From Xanthomonas melonis (GTDB lineage: Bacteria; Pseudomonadota; Gammaproteobacteria; Xanthomonadales; Xanthomonadaceae): a stretch of DNA of 64,000 nucleotides. The position numbers were made by a program, and so were the translations under genes. Location: NCBI RefSeq assembly GCF_020783655.1, contig NZ_JAJGQH010000003.1:62001-126000 (forward strand), given 5' to 3'. Below are positions 37,450-46,851 of this stretch, piece after piece; the stretch's first letter is position 1, and each line of letters starts with the position of its first letter. The notes beneath the pieces were generated by a model. The model ran no database searches, was not told the DNA's origin, and was given only the letters and a program-made list of their open reading frames with translations.

Positions 37450-39915
37450 GTGTCTGAAATTCGATCTGTCTTGCGTGCGCGTTCTGGCGTCTGGTTGCGG
37501 GCATTGCTGTGCTGCAGCCTGTGGCTGGTATGGGTGGCCGGAGCGGTGGCCCAGGACGACGACGCTCTGTTGAAGACCGCGCAGACGCAGCTCGACGATG
37601 CGCAAACGGTGTTGGACCAAGTGCAGGTCGGGATGGAGAAGGCCGATGCCGATCAGCTGAGCGCATTGGTCGATCAGGTCACCACCGCGCAGCGGCAAGC
37701 GCAGGATCTGGCACGTCAGCTGGATCCGCCGCTCAAGCAGCTCAGCATGCGGCTCGACGGTCTGGGTGCGGAGCAGAAGACCGATCCGCTCGATCTGCGC
37801 AACCAGCGCAAGGGTCTGGCGAAGGAAAAGAACCAGCTGGACGCCGAACTCAAGCGTGCCAACCTGCTGGCATCGGAAGCCGGCGAACTCGCCGACCGCC
37901 TCGAGCGCAAGCGCGCGCAACTGTTCAGTGTACAGCTGTCCACGCGGGTGGGTTCGCCGTTGTCGCCTGCGCTGTGGAGCCGTATCGCGCAGCAATGGCC
38001 GGACGACCGTGGCCGCCTGCAGGGGCTCAACGACGACGCGGCACAGATGCTGCGCGCGGCCGTCGCCGCCAGGGGCGTCGGTGTGCTGCTGACCTGCGCG
38101 CTGGTGGCGCTGTTGCTGGCGTTTCCGCTGCGCATCTTCCTGCGCCATCTGGGCCGCCGTTACGCCGCCTCGCGCGCACCGGGAGGGCGCCTGCGGCGTT
38201 CCGGGCTGGCATTGTGGTTCCTGCTGGTGGGCACGCTCAGTCTGGGCATGGCGGCCCTGGTGCTGGCCGAAGGCGTGCGCGCGATCGCGCAGGTGCCGGC
38301 GGACCTGGACGAGTTGCTGGATGCCTTCGTGTTCATCAGTTTCTTCGCGGCCTTCGTCGGTTCGCTCAGTGCCAGCCTGCTGATGAAGCACCAACCGAGC
38401 TGGCGCCTGTTCCCGCTGGACGACGCCACCGTCGACCGGTTGCGCGTGCATTGCCTGGCTACGGCGGTGGTGAGCTGGGTGAGCGGCATGGCGATGAAGC
38501 TCAACGAGGTGGCGCGCACCAGCGAGGCGGCCACCACCGCCACCGATGCGGTGGCGGCGTTGCTGTATGCCGGCCTGATCCTGTCTGCGCTGGCGGGCTT
38601 GAGCCTGTCGCTGCACGCGCGCGCAGCCAGCGCGGGGGTGGCCGAGCCCGGCAGTGGCGAGCCGCCGCCGGTGGTCTCGCGCGGTGGTGGGGTGATCGTG
38701 TTGATCCGCCTGCTGGGCCACCTGGCGGTGATCGTCGCGCTGCTGGCGGCGTTGTTCGGCTATCTCAACCTGGCGTTGTTCGTTGCCCGTCAGATCATCT
38801 GGATCACGTTGATCTGCAGCCTGCTCGGCCTGTTGCTGGTATTTGCCGACGATCTGCTGACCTGGGTGTTCAAGCCCGATGGCCGTTTCAGCCGGGCACT
38901 GTCGCATGCGCTCAGCATCGGTAGCGGCCGCCTGGTGCAGCTGGGCCTGTTGCTGTCGGCGGCGGTGCGCGTGGTGCTGGTGCTGCTGGCCATCGCGGTA
39001 CTGCTGACGCCGTACGGCGCCAACGTCAGCGTGGTCACCGGATGGGTGGAGAACATCACCCATGGCCTGGCCATCGGCGGTGAGCTGGTGATCACGCCCG
39101 GCGACGTGGCGCGGGCGCTGTGCGTGTTTCTGCTCGGCATGGGCCTGGTGCATGTGGTGCAGCAGTGGCTGCTCAATACCTATCTGCCGAGGACCGAACT
39201 GGATGCCGGCGCGCGCAATTCGATCAGCACGGTGGCGCGCTATCTGGGCTGGTTGGTGGTGACGGTCTGGGGCCTGACCGCGCTGGGGCTGGATCTGAAG
39301 CGGCTGGCGCTGGTGCTGAGTGCGCTGTCGGTGGGTATCGGCTTCGGCCTGCAGGCGATCACGCAGAACTTCGTGTCCGGCCTGATCCTGCTGGCCGAAC
39401 GGCCGGTCAAGATCGGCGACTGGGTCCGCATCGGCGACCAGGAAGGCGACGTGCGCAAGATCAGCGTGCGTGCCACCGAGATCCAGGTCGGCGATCGCTC
39501 GACCCTGATCGTGCCCAACTCGGAGTTGATCACCAAGAGCGTGCGCAACATGACGCTGTCCAATCCGATGGGACGGGTGCAGCTGCAGTTCTCGGTGCCG
39601 CTGGAAGCCGATGTGGCCAAGGTGCGCGACATGTTGCTGGCGTTGTTCGCCGAGCATGCCAAGGTGTTGGCCGAGCCGGCGCCGTCGGTGTTCATCGACT
39701 CACTGGCCGGCGGGCACGTCAATTTCAATTCGTTCGCTTACGTCAGCAGCCCACGCGATTCCTATGGCGTGCGTAGCGAGCTGTTCTTTGCGCTCTTGCA
39801 GCGAATGGAGCAGGCCGGCGTGGCCTTGCAGTCGCCGCAGGAGATCCGCTTCAGCCGTGCCGGCGTGGCCGCAGCGCGCGATGGCGACGGCAGCACGCCG
39901 GCAACGCCGGTATAG
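37450..39915 (+). CDS. Large mechanosensitive channel, MscK-like (DUF3772-MscS)
   Basis: 821 residues, much longer than MscS (about 286). Order: signal peptide to AVAQ (residue about 35), periplasmic helical DUF3772 region rich in Gln/Lys with coiled-coil character (to about 170), roughly ten hydrophobic helices (about 200-600), then the MscS pore and beta domain. The pore helix is ALSVGIGFGLQAITQNFVSG near 625, followed by AERPVKIGDWVRIGDQEGDV and VPNSELITKSVRNMTLSNP. It protects against osmotic downshock. The start codon is GTG. The long antisense frame over the whole gene is spurious. Confidence 0.92.
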   Translation: MSEIRSVLRARSGVWLRALLCCSLWLVWVAGAVAQDDDALLKTAQTQLDDAQTVLDQVQVGMEKADADQLSALVDQVTTAQRQAQDLARQLDPPLKQLSMRLDGLGAEQKTDPLDLRNQRKGLAKEKNQLDAELKRANLLASEAGELADRLERKRAQLFSVQLSTRVGSPLSPALWSRIAQQWPDDRGRLQGLNDDAAQMLRAAVAARGVGVLLTCALVALLLAFPLRIFLRHLGRRYAASRAPGGRLRRSGLALWFLLVGTLSLGMAALVLAEGVRAIAQVPADLDELLDAFVFISFFAAFVGSLSASLLMKHQPSWRLFPLDDATVDRLRVHCLATAVVSWVSGMAMKLNEVARTSEAATTATDAVAALLYAGLILSALAGLSLSLHARAASAGVAEPGSGEPPPVVSRGGGVIVLIRLLGHLAVIVALLAALFGYLNLALFVARQIIWITLICSLLGLLLVFADDLLTWVFKPDGRFSRALSHALSIGSGRLVQLGLLLSAAVRVVLVLLAIAVLLTPYGANVSVVTGWVENITHGLAIGGELVITPGDVARALCVFLLGMGLVHVVQQWLLNTYLPRTELDAGARNSISTVARYLGWLVVTVWGLTALGLDLKRLALVLSALSVGIGFGLQAITQNFVSGLILLAERPVKIGDWVRIGDQEGDVRKISVRATEIQVGDRSTLIVPNSELITKSVRNMTLSNPMGRVQLQFSVPLEADVAKVRDMLLALFAEHAKVLAEPAPSVFIDSLAGGHVNFNSFAYVSSPRDSYGVRSELFFALLQRMEQAGVALQSPQEIRFSRAGVAAARDGDGSTPATPV

Positions 39916-40034
39916 CGGAGCGGCCAGGCGATCGCGAGCGATGGCGCGCCGTCTCCGATGCGTCATCGCTCGCCGGGCCACCGCAGCGGTCCATGTACGC
40001 GGGCCTGTGGTGCAGGCCGTTGGACACGCTGGCG

Positions 40035-40925
40035 TCAGGTCTGGAGATAGGCCTGGAATGCGTTGGCGAGGTGGTCGAACACGGCGCGCACGCGCGGAAC
40101 GCTGCGCAGATCTTCGTGGGTCACGATCCAGGTTTCCAGGGCGGGCAGTGCGAGCGCGGGCAGCACCTGCATCAGGTCCGGGTCTGCACGCGCGACCGGG
40201 CATTGCGCCACGACGATGCCCAGGCCCGCACGCGCCAATGCCAGTTGCGCGGGGTGGCTGTCGGTACGCGTACTCAAGCGTGCGCGGCTCAGATCCGGGT
40301 GCAGTGCAGTGGCGAGCGCCAGGTCGGCGCGGCATCGGTCCGGGCCGATCAGGGCATGCTGCAGCAAGGCCTGCGCCGAGGTCGGGGTGCCGTGGCGCGC
40401 GAGGTAGTCGCGATGAGCGAACAGGCCCAGCGCGATCGCGCCGACCTTGCGTGCCACCAGGGCGCTCTGCGTGGGTGGATGCATGCGCACCGCGATATCG
40501 ACCTCCTGTTCCAGCAGATCGGCCGCGCCGTTGCTGAGCGAGATTTCCGCGACGATGCGTGGGTGCGCTGCACGCAGGCTGGCCAGCATGGCGGGCAGCA
40601 CTTCGATTCCGACGAACTCGGAAACGCCGATGCGCACGCTGCCGGCGATTTCGCCTGGCGGACTGTAGGCCAGACGCACGAACTGCGCCGATGCGCGCGC
40701 CATGCTGCGCGCCGAATCGGCCAGTGCGCGCGCCTGATCGGTGGGTGTCAGACCAGTGATCGAACGAGTGAACAGCGTGGTGCCCAGCATCCGTTCCAGC
40801 GCGGCAAGCCGGGTGCGTACCGTGGGTTGGGTCACGCCCAGCAACCGAGCGGCCGCCGACAGGCTGCCCTCTTCCAGCACGGCCAGAAAGATCCGCTGAT
40901 CTTCCCAGGCGATGTCCTCGCTCAT
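40035..40925 (-). CDS. LysR-family transcriptional regulator
   Basis: 296 residues. The helix-turn-helix lies in FLAVLEEGSLSAAARLLGVT and QPTVRTRLAALERMLGTTLF, followed by the effector domain (GSVRIGVSEFVGIEVLPAML, VDIAVRMHPPTQSALVARKV, LALARAGLGIVVAQCPVARA). It is the CrgA/DsdC-like LTTR type often placed beside an oxidoreductase. Divergent from the aldo/keto reductase by 246 bp, so it most likely controls that gene and the downstream module as well as itself. The effector is unknown. Confidence 0.9.
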   Translation of the reverse strand: MSEDIAWEDQRIFLAVLEEGSLSAAARLLGVTQPTVRTRLAALERMLGTTLFTRSITGLTPTDQARALADSARSMARASAQFVRLAYSPPGEIAGSVRIGVSEFVGIEVLPAMLASLRAAHPRIVAEISLSNGAADLLEQEVDIAVRMHPPTQSALVARKVGAIALGLFAHRDYLARHGTPTSAQALLQHALIGPDRCRADLALATALHPDLSRARLSTRTDSHPAQLALARAGLGIVVAQCPVARADPDLMQVLPALALPALETWIVTHEDLRSVPRVRAVFDHLANAFQAYLQT

Positions 40926-41171
40926 AAAAATTGATCCAGCCGCTGGTGGAATTTCGATACTTCCATCCTAGCCGCTGCAACGGCACGCTGGCTGCCGCCC
41001 TGGCGCGGGGCAACGCTTGGAGGTGTCGCAGGACGCCGCATGCAGGGCCGGTCGATCAGGCAAGGATGGCAGAGGATACGGTTACCGCATGGCCGCTTGC
41101 AGGCGGCACCCTGGTTGCCGCTGGAGACAGCACTGCCCGATGTCCTTTCACTCACTACAAGGAGCAAACGC
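40926..41171. promoter_or_regulatory. LysR-aldo/keto reductase divergent intergenic region
   Basis: 246 bp in which both promoters must lie. The stretch from about 40922 to 40980 is markedly less GC-rich than its surroundings and includes ATAAAAATTGATCC and TTTCGATACTTCCATCC, so it is the best place for the LysR site and promoter. AAGGAG precedes the reductase start. Confidence 0.45.
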
Positions 41172-42242
41172 ATGCCTTACACCACTTCGCTGGATCGCTA
41201 CCGCCTGCTTGGCCGTTCGGGCCTGCGGGTGTCGCCGCTGGCGCTGGGCACCATGACCTTCGGACAGGACTGGGGCTGGGGGGCGGATGCAAGCGAGGCC
41301 AAGCGCATCTTCGACGCCTATGTGGAGCGTGGCGGCAACTTCCTGGACACCTCGGTGAACTACACCAACGGCGCCTCCGAGCGCATCGTCGGCGAGCTCA
41401 TCAAGGACAAACGCGAGCGCATCGTGCTGGCGACCAAGTACACCATGGCGCGCGATGCCGGCAACATCAATTCTGGCGGCAATCATCGCCTCAACCTCAT
41501 GCGCTCGGTGGAGACCAGCCTGCGCCAGCTGGCGACCGACCGCATCGACCTGTTCTATCTGCATGCATGGGACTTCACCACCTCGCCCGAGGAAGTGATG
41601 CGGGCGCTGGACGATCTGGTACGTGCGGGCAAGCTGCTATACCTGGGCATCTGCAATACGCCAGCCTGGCGGGTGGCGCAGCTGCAGACGCTGGCCGACC
41701 TGCGTGGCTGGTCGCCGTTGGTGGCGTTGCAGATCGAGTACAGCCTGGTCGAGCGCAGCGTCGAACACGAGCTGATCCCGATGGCGCGTGAACTGGGCCT
41801 GGGCGTGCTGCCGTGGTCGCCGCTCGGTGGCGGCATCCTCACCGGCAAGTACAGCCGCGACGATCTGTCCGACGAGAACGGGGCGGAGGTGGCGGACAGC
41901 CGCAAGGGCGTGATCGCCTCGACCGGGCACCTCAACGCACGTGCGCTCGACATCGCCGACGTGGTGGGTGCGGTCGCCGAGGAACTGGGCGCTTCGCGCT
42001 CGCAGGTGGCCCTGGCCTGGACCTTGCGCAACCCGGCAGTGGTGGCGCCACTGATGGGCGCGCGCACGCTCAAGCAGGCCGAAGACAACTTCGGCGCGCT
42101 GTCGCTGACGCTCAGCGATGCGCAGCTGGAACGCCTGCAGCAGGCCAGCGCGGTGGCGCCGATCTTTCCGGAGCGCTTCATCGGCCGGCCGATGGCGCAG
42201 CAGCTCATCTACGGAACCTCGACCCTGGAACCGCGCCGCTGA
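41172..42242 (+). CDS. Aldo/keto reductase
   Basis: 356-residue NADPH-dependent oxidoreductase of the (beta/alpha)8 AKR superfamily. The catalytic tetrad is visible: Asp and Tyr in FLDTSVNYTNGASERIVGEL, Lys in IVLATKYTM, and His in RIDLFYLHAWDFTTSPEEV. GVLPWSPLGGGILTGKYSRD and the C-terminal LAWTLRNPAVVAPLMGARTL line the cofactor pocket. The start MPYTTSLDRYRLLGRSGLRV follows AAGGAGCAAACGC. It is the first gene of a likely four-gene module and is probably LysR-controlled. The physiological aldehyde is unknown. Confidence 0.92.
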   Translation: MPYTTSLDRYRLLGRSGLRVSPLALGTMTFGQDWGWGADASEAKRIFDAYVERGGNFLDTSVNYTNGASERIVGELIKDKRERIVLATKYTMARDAGNINSGGNHRLNLMRSVETSLRQLATDRIDLFYLHAWDFTTSPEEVMRALDDLVRAGKLLYLGICNTPAWRVAQLQTLADLRGWSPLVALQIEYSLVERSVEHELIPMARELGLGVLPWSPLGGGILTGKYSRDDLSDENGAEVADSRKGVIASTGHLNARALDIADVVGAVAEELGASRSQVALAWTLRNPAVVAPLMGARTLKQAEDNFGALSLTLSDAQLERLQQASAVAPIFPERFIGRPMAQQLIYGTSTLEPRR

Positions 42243-42257
42243 GCGCAGGAGAAGCGC

Positions 42258-42800
42258 ATGCACGTCTCCCGTTACGCACTGCTGTTCGTCGCCGCGGCGC
42301 TCATGGCGCAGGTCGTGGCGGCAGCACCCGCCGGCAGGGCCGCCAATGGCAACTGCGCGGCGGAAGCGACCCCGACCGAACGCAACCGCTGCATCGTCGA
42401 TACCGCATTCGCGCAATGGGCCGGCGGTGGTGGTGGCTTCTTCGATCGTGTGCTCGCGCCGGAGGTGGTGTGGACCATCGAAGGCTCCGGGCCGCATGCA
42501 GGCACGCTGCGTGGCCGCGAGACATTGATGGCGCGCGCGGTGCAGCCGCTGGCCAGCCGCATGTCGACACCGCTGCGCCCGCTGCAGTGGCAGGTCTGGG
42601 CCGATGGCACGCATGTGATCGTGCAATGGGAAGGTGTCGGCCGCGTGCGCGACGGAAGCGAATACCGCAACCGCTACGCATGGATCATGCGTATGCATGA
42701 GGGCAAGGCGGTGCAGGTCAACGCGTTCCTGGATCTGCCGCGCTATGGCGAGGTGCTGCAGGACGATGCCGTGCGGGCGGGCAGTGGAGCGGGCGCATGA
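42258..42800 (+). CDS. Secreted NTF2-like protein in the AKR module
   Basis: 180 residues with a signal peptide (LLFVAAALMAQVVAAAPA) and a SnoaL/NTF2-like mature domain: ERNRCIVDTAFAQWAGGGGG, VLAPEVVWTIEGSGPHAGTL, ADGTHVIVQWEGVGRVRDG and YRNRYAWIMRMHEGKAVQVN. This is the nuclear-transport-factor-2-like group often paired with oxidoreductases; a ligand-binding or epimerase-like role is possible but no active site is evident. It begins 15 bp after the reductase and overlaps the next gene by four bases. Confidence 0.82.
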   Translation: MHVSRYALLFVAAALMAQVVAAAPAGRAANGNCAAEATPTERNRCIVDTAFAQWAGGGGGFFDRVLAPEVVWTIEGSGPHAGTLRGRETLMARAVQPLASRMSTPLRPLQWQVWADGTHVIVQWEGVGRVRDGSEYRNRYAWIMRMHEGKAVQVNAFLDLPRYGEVLQDDAVRAGSGAGA

Positions 42801-43192
42801 GCGATGCGCGCATGACGCTGGCGGTGGCCGTGGCATTGGGCGCAGGAGCGGCGGTGTTCCACACCGATGCAGTCTCGATGGAGCCGCCACCGCGCGTGGG
42901 CGACGACGCGACCGATGCGCGCGACCCACAGCGGTGGCACGCGCATCCTTACTTGGGGGCGTGGGTCACGGCCGACGGTCGCGCGTGGCGGGAGTTGTTG
43001 CCGACCGGGTATTACGCCCAGGCCGGGGACCGTCGCGATCTCAGCCAGGGCCGCTACGTGGTGGACCACGACCGTATCCGTTTCCTGGACGAGCGCGGCT
43101 CCAGCGTCGAAGGAATCTTCGTCGGTGCGGACGAACTGCACCACGCTGGACGGATCTTCCATCGGCAACGCAAGACCGCGTCCGCGATGTAG
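42797..43192 (+). CDS. Atu4866-domain protein
   Basis: 131 residues with an N-terminal hydrophobic stretch (LAVAVALGAGAAVF) that may be a signal or anchor. The rest matches the small Atu4866 family: YLGAWVTADGRAWRELLPTG, YYAQAGDRRDLSQGRYVVDH and DRIRFLDERGSSVEGIFVGA. Structure-wise this is a small beta-barrel of unknown function. Its ATG overlaps the NTF2-like stop, so both are made together. Confidence 0.75.
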   Translation: MSDARMTLAVAVALGAGAAVFHTDAVSMEPPPRVGDDATDARDPQRWHAHPYLGAWVTADGRAWRELLPTGYYAQAGDRRDLSQGRYVVDHDRIRFLDERGSSVEGIFVGADELHHAGRIFHRQRKTASAM

Positions 43193-43362
43193 CGGCATGC
43201 GGCACGCAGCATGCGCGGCGCGCCCGGCATGCCGAACCAGCAGCGGGTTCCCAGTCACCGGCCCCCACCGGTGCTGGCCCACTGCATCCATCCGCAAGCT
43301 CCCGCGTGGCATGGGTCGCGCGCGATGCGGTTGCGGCCAGAAACATTCCAAGGGAGAGAGCG

Positions 43363-44259
43363 ATGAAGACCGTACTGATTTCCGGAGCCGGCTCGGGCAT
43401 GGGCCTGCTCACCGCGCAGACCCTGATCGCCCGCGGCGATATCGTCTATGCCGGGGTGCGCGACCCGGATGGACGCAGCAAGGCGCGCAGGGACGCACTG
43501 GAGCGGCATGCGCAGGCGCATGGCACGCGCGTCCACGTGGTGGACATGGACATCCATCACCAGGACTCGTGCCAGCAGGCAGTGGACCGGGTCGTGGCCG
43601 AGCAGGGCCGGCTGGACGTGGTGATCCACAATGCGGCACACCTGTACATCGGCATGGCCGAAGGTTTCACCGCCGAGCAGCTGGGCGAGAGCTTCAACAC
43701 CAATGCGGTGGGCGCTCACCGGCTCAATCGCGCCGCCCTGCCGCAGATGCGTACGCAGGGCGATGGGTTGCTGCTGTACGTGGGTAGCACGATCACGCGC
43801 ATCGTGGCGCCTTTCATGATGCCTTACGTGGCCGGCAAATACGCGTTGGATGCGGTGGCCGAAGCCACCGCCTACGAGGTGCGTCCGCTGGGAATCGATT
43901 CGGTCATCGTCATGCCCGGCACCTTCATGGATGGCACTTCGCATTTCCAGACGGCGGTGCACCCGGCCGATGCCCAGGCCGTGCAGGGCTATGCGCAGGT
44001 GCAGGCGGAATTCGACAACTACGAGCCGGGGTTGCGTCGGCTGTATCGCGATGGGCAACAGGCGCCGGTGCAGGCGGTGGCCGACGAGATCGCGCGCGTC
44101 ATCGCGTTGCCGAAGGGGCGCAGGCCGCTGCGGACCACGGTGGATTTCGCGGACTATGGCGCCGAGGCCATCAATGCCGTCGTCGAAGCGCAGACCGCAC
44201 GCGTGTTCGGCATCATGGGCATGCAGCGCTTGCGCGATGTCGCTGGCGGCAGCGGTTGA
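43363..44259 (+). CDS. SDR-family oxidoreductase
   Basis: 298-residue classical SDR with an intact active site: VLISGAGSGMGLLTAQTLIA for the cofactor, VVIHNAAHLYIGMAEGF for the NAG-like motif, Ser in LLYVGSTITRIVAP and the YxxxK motif in MPYVAGKYALDAVAEATA. The long C-terminal part (TVDFADYGAEAINAVVEAQT) forms the substrate lid. The ATG follows GGGAGAGAGCG, 170 bp after the Atu4866 gene. Likely the fourth gene of the LysR/AKR module. Confidence 0.88.
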   Translation: MKTVLISGAGSGMGLLTAQTLIARGDIVYAGVRDPDGRSKARRDALERHAQAHGTRVHVVDMDIHHQDSCQQAVDRVVAEQGRLDVVIHNAAHLYIGMAEGFTAEQLGESFNTNAVGAHRLNRAALPQMRTQGDGLLLYVGSTITRIVAPFMMPYVAGKYALDAVAEATAYEVRPLGIDSVIVMPGTFMDGTSHFQTAVHPADAQAVQGYAQVQAEFDNYEPGLRRLYRDGQQAPVQAVADEIARVIALPKGRRPLRTTVDFADYGAEAINAVVEAQTARVFGIMGMQRLRDVAGGSG

Positions 44260-44442
44260 TTGAACGGCGCGCGGCAGCCACAAAGGTGGCTACGCGCGGT
44301 GCCGATGTCGCTGGCGCGCGGCCTTGGGCACCGCTGCAACACGCATGCCGTCATGCATGGGCTGCATGCCTGCGGCAGTAGCGCGTGCCATGGGCTGCCA
44401 ATGCATGCAGGCGAACGCGCAGGCATGGTGGGACGCCTTGCA

Positions 44443-46560
44443 TCAGGAACGGTCGGCGACCCGGGCCTGCTTGACCAGGGCCAGGTCGTCCACGCTGACA
44501 TCTTCGGTGTAGTCCAGCCACGCGCGAATTTCCAGATCGTCCACCGCGTGCTCCAGACCCACCGGCATGCGGATGCGCCCGGAGGCGTCGGGCACGACCC
44601 ACTGCTGCGCCAGCACCACCTTGCGGTCGGACGACACCGCTTCCACCCAGAATGCGCGGGTGGGCCGGCGCTTGGCGGATACCTCCAGCATGTAGCGGCC
44701 GGCCTCGGTCCTGCGTGCGGCCTGGGTGAGCATGATCGGCTGGCGCACGCGCGGACGCGGGCCTTGCGCTGGCGCGTCCAACGGCGCATCGATCGCAATG
44801 CCGCGAGTCAGGTCGGGGTCGCGGTACAGCTTCATGCGCTGGTCGCGATCCACCACCAGCGCGCACCAGTCGCCATCGGCCGAACCGTCTTCGAACGCAG
44901 TGCAGCGGTCCACATAGGCCAACGTGCCCGTCCCGTGCGTGCGGTCGAACTGACGCGAGGTGTTCTCCAGGTAGACCGTCTTGAGCTTGCTGTCGTCGTC
45001 GTATTCGAGCAGCACCGGTGGGCGCACCTGTTGCACGCCCACGACCACCTCGCCGTTGCCGTTGACGCGCAGCAGCCGCGTGCCCTGTCCGGTCCATAAG
45101 GTGCGTGCGTAGGCCAGATAGCGCGGGTAGTCCTTGCCGTCGTCGCGGGTGGCCGCTGCGCTGGCGCTGGGTGGTGCATCGCTGGCCAGCAGCGAACGGC
45201 CGAAGCCCAGCGTACGCATGCCCGGCTCCAGCAACTGCAGCAGTGTGGCGCCGGAGTCGAGCGTGCTGCCGGCGCGCGCGACCACTTGCTGCGGGGCGAT
45301 GTCCTTGCCGAGGAACAGCAGCAGATTCTCGCGCTTGTGCCGGGCGAGCACGTCGCTCAGGTCGTTGGGCATCGCCAGATGATCCGACGCGATGACGATG
45401 ATGGTGTTCCTGCCATAGCGGCTGTTGCGGATGCGCGCGACCAGCTCGCCGATCAGACGGTCGCTGCACTTGATCGCATGCAGCAGGGCGATGTCACCCA
45501 GCGGGCCATCGTAGTGCTGGCCCTTGCAGGCCAGCGGCAGGTGGCCTGCCGGATGATGGGTATCCATGGTGAGCGTGGTCAGCATGAACGGCTGGCCGGC
45601 ACGCGACAGCGTCTGGAAGCTGTCCCAGGCATCGTCGAGCAGTACGTCGTCGTGCACGCCCCAGGCAGAAAAATGCCTGGAATCCACGCCCTTGTCGTAG
45701 AAATGATGCACGTCGTGCACCACGTCGTAACCATGGCTGGACAAGAAGCTGCCCTTGCCAGCGAAGCTGGCATCGGCACCGCCGACATAATGATTGCGGT
45801 AGCCCTGATCCTTGAGATAGTCGCCCAGGCAACGCGCCTCCGGCAGGAACAGGCCCATGCGGTCCATGCTGTTCTCGTCGCCCGGTGCGGTGGTCAGCGG
45901 CACGCCGCACATCGAGGCCACCATGCCGGCGATGGTCCATCCGCTGCCCTCGGCGGATGCGAGGTTGCGTACGTCCACCGCTTCGGTGGCGAGCGCGCGC
46001 AGGTTGGGCATCAGGCCCGGGAACACCGATTCGTCGAAGTAGGTGCGCTCCAGGCTCTCGCCGTAGATCCAGACGATGTTCTTGCGCTTTTGCAGCGGTT
46101 GTTGCGGCAGCTGGTACTCCGGCACCACGGTGGCGTAATCGACCGGGCGCCACTGGTAGTACAGGCGCTTGCCATCGCGGTACAGCGGGCTCACGGCGAT
46201 GCTGACCAGCAGCATCGCCACGAAGCCTGCAAAAACCGCACCGCCGCCACGTGGGTGCCGGAAGCGGCGTACCCGGACCAGCAGCAGCGGGCTGAGCGAG
46301 AGCAGCAACATGCCGACGAACACGGCGATATAGCCGGAGAAATCGCTGACACCGGCACCCTCCATGTCCGCGCGCAAGTGGTACAGCGTGGCGGCGTTGA
46401 TGCCATCGCCGCTGAGGCGGTCGATCAACCCCCAGGCGCTCAACGCCAGTAGCAGCAGCGACAGCAGGCCGGCCTTCAGCCACGCCAGCCGCGGCGAGGC
46501 GACCAATAGCCACAGCAACAGCAACAACGAACCCAGCAACATCCAATGCATGCGCAGCAT
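44443..46560 (-). CDS. opgB: Phosphoglycerol transferase I-like (OpgB/MdoB)
   Basis: Inner-membrane enzyme of the LtaS/sulfatase family that moves phosphoglycerol from phosphatidylglycerol to periplasmic glucans. About 705 residues from MLRMHWMLLGSLL. Four N-terminal hydrophobic helices include the MdoB landmark LSGDGINAATLYHLRADMEG. The catalytic domain has IVWIYGESLERTYFDESVFP, the Thr-bearing GSGWTIAGMVASMCGVPLTT near 205, TLTMDTHHPAGHLPLAC and IIVIASDHLAMPNDLSDVL. A C-terminal beta domain follows, as in E. coli MdoB (763 aa). The start is uncertain by about 20 residues. Substrate inferred from similarity. Confidence 0.88.
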   Translation of the reverse strand: MLRMHWMLLGSLLLLLWLLVASPRLAWLKAGLLSLLLLALSAWGLIDRLSGDGINAATLYHLRADMEGAGVSDFSGYIAVFVGMLLLSLSPLLLVRVRRFRHPRGGGAVFAGFVAMLLVSIAVSPLYRDGKRLYYQWRPVDYATVVPEYQLPQQPLQKRKNIVWIYGESLERTYFDESVFPGLMPNLRALATEAVDVRNLASAEGSGWTIAGMVASMCGVPLTTAPGDENSMDRMGLFLPEARCLGDYLKDQGYRNHYVGGADASFAGKGSFLSSHGYDVVHDVHHFYDKGVDSRHFSAWGVHDDVLLDDAWDSFQTLSRAGQPFMLTTLTMDTHHPAGHLPLACKGQHYDGPLGDIALLHAIKCSDRLIGELVARIRNSRYGRNTIIVIASDHLAMPNDLSDVLARHKRENLLLFLGKDIAPQQVVARAGSTLDSGATLLQLLEPGMRTLGFGRSLLASDAPPSASAAATRDDGKDYPRYLAYARTLWTGQGTRLLRVNGNGEVVVGVQQVRPPVLLEYDDDSKLKTVYLENTSRQFDRTHGTGTLAYVDRCTAFEDGSADGDWCALVVDRDQRMKLYRDPDLTRGIAIDAPLDAPAQGPRPRVRQPIMLTQAARRTEAGRYMLEVSAKRRPTRAFWVEAVSSDRKVVLAQQWVVPDASGRIRMPVGLEHAVDDLEIRAWLDYTEDVSVDDLALVKQARVADRS

Positions 46561-46851
46561 CCGAGAGGGAATGATGCGAGCGCGTACCGGACGCATTGCT
46601 CGCCATGTCCCGCGCGCCACATATACATGACACCCGGATGACCGACTATGCCGCGACGAAGCTGACTGAAATGTTTGTTGGCCGGCACCGTGCCAGTGCG
46701 GTGCGCCCTTTGCGACGGACGCGGCGATTCAACGGATGGCCGTCAGGAAGGGTTCTGCGCTTGCGTTCGGCGACCCCGGGCGGCCACGGCGGCGTACGCT
46801 ATGTAGCGCCGGGGGAAGCGCGGGCGCCAGTTTCAACGGGCAATGCACGAC

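Noticed and set aside
37165-39657. An 830-codon minus-strand frame opposite the MscK-like gene
   Set aside because: It is a Gln/His/Arg-rich mirror of a GC-rich coding region with no domain; the plus-strand protein has a clear signal peptide and MscS domain.
44260-44442. Repeated GCATG/ATGCATG words between the SDR and opgB
   Set aside because: Short words common in this genome; spacing is irregular, and no tandem unit, CRISPR or direct repeat is formed.
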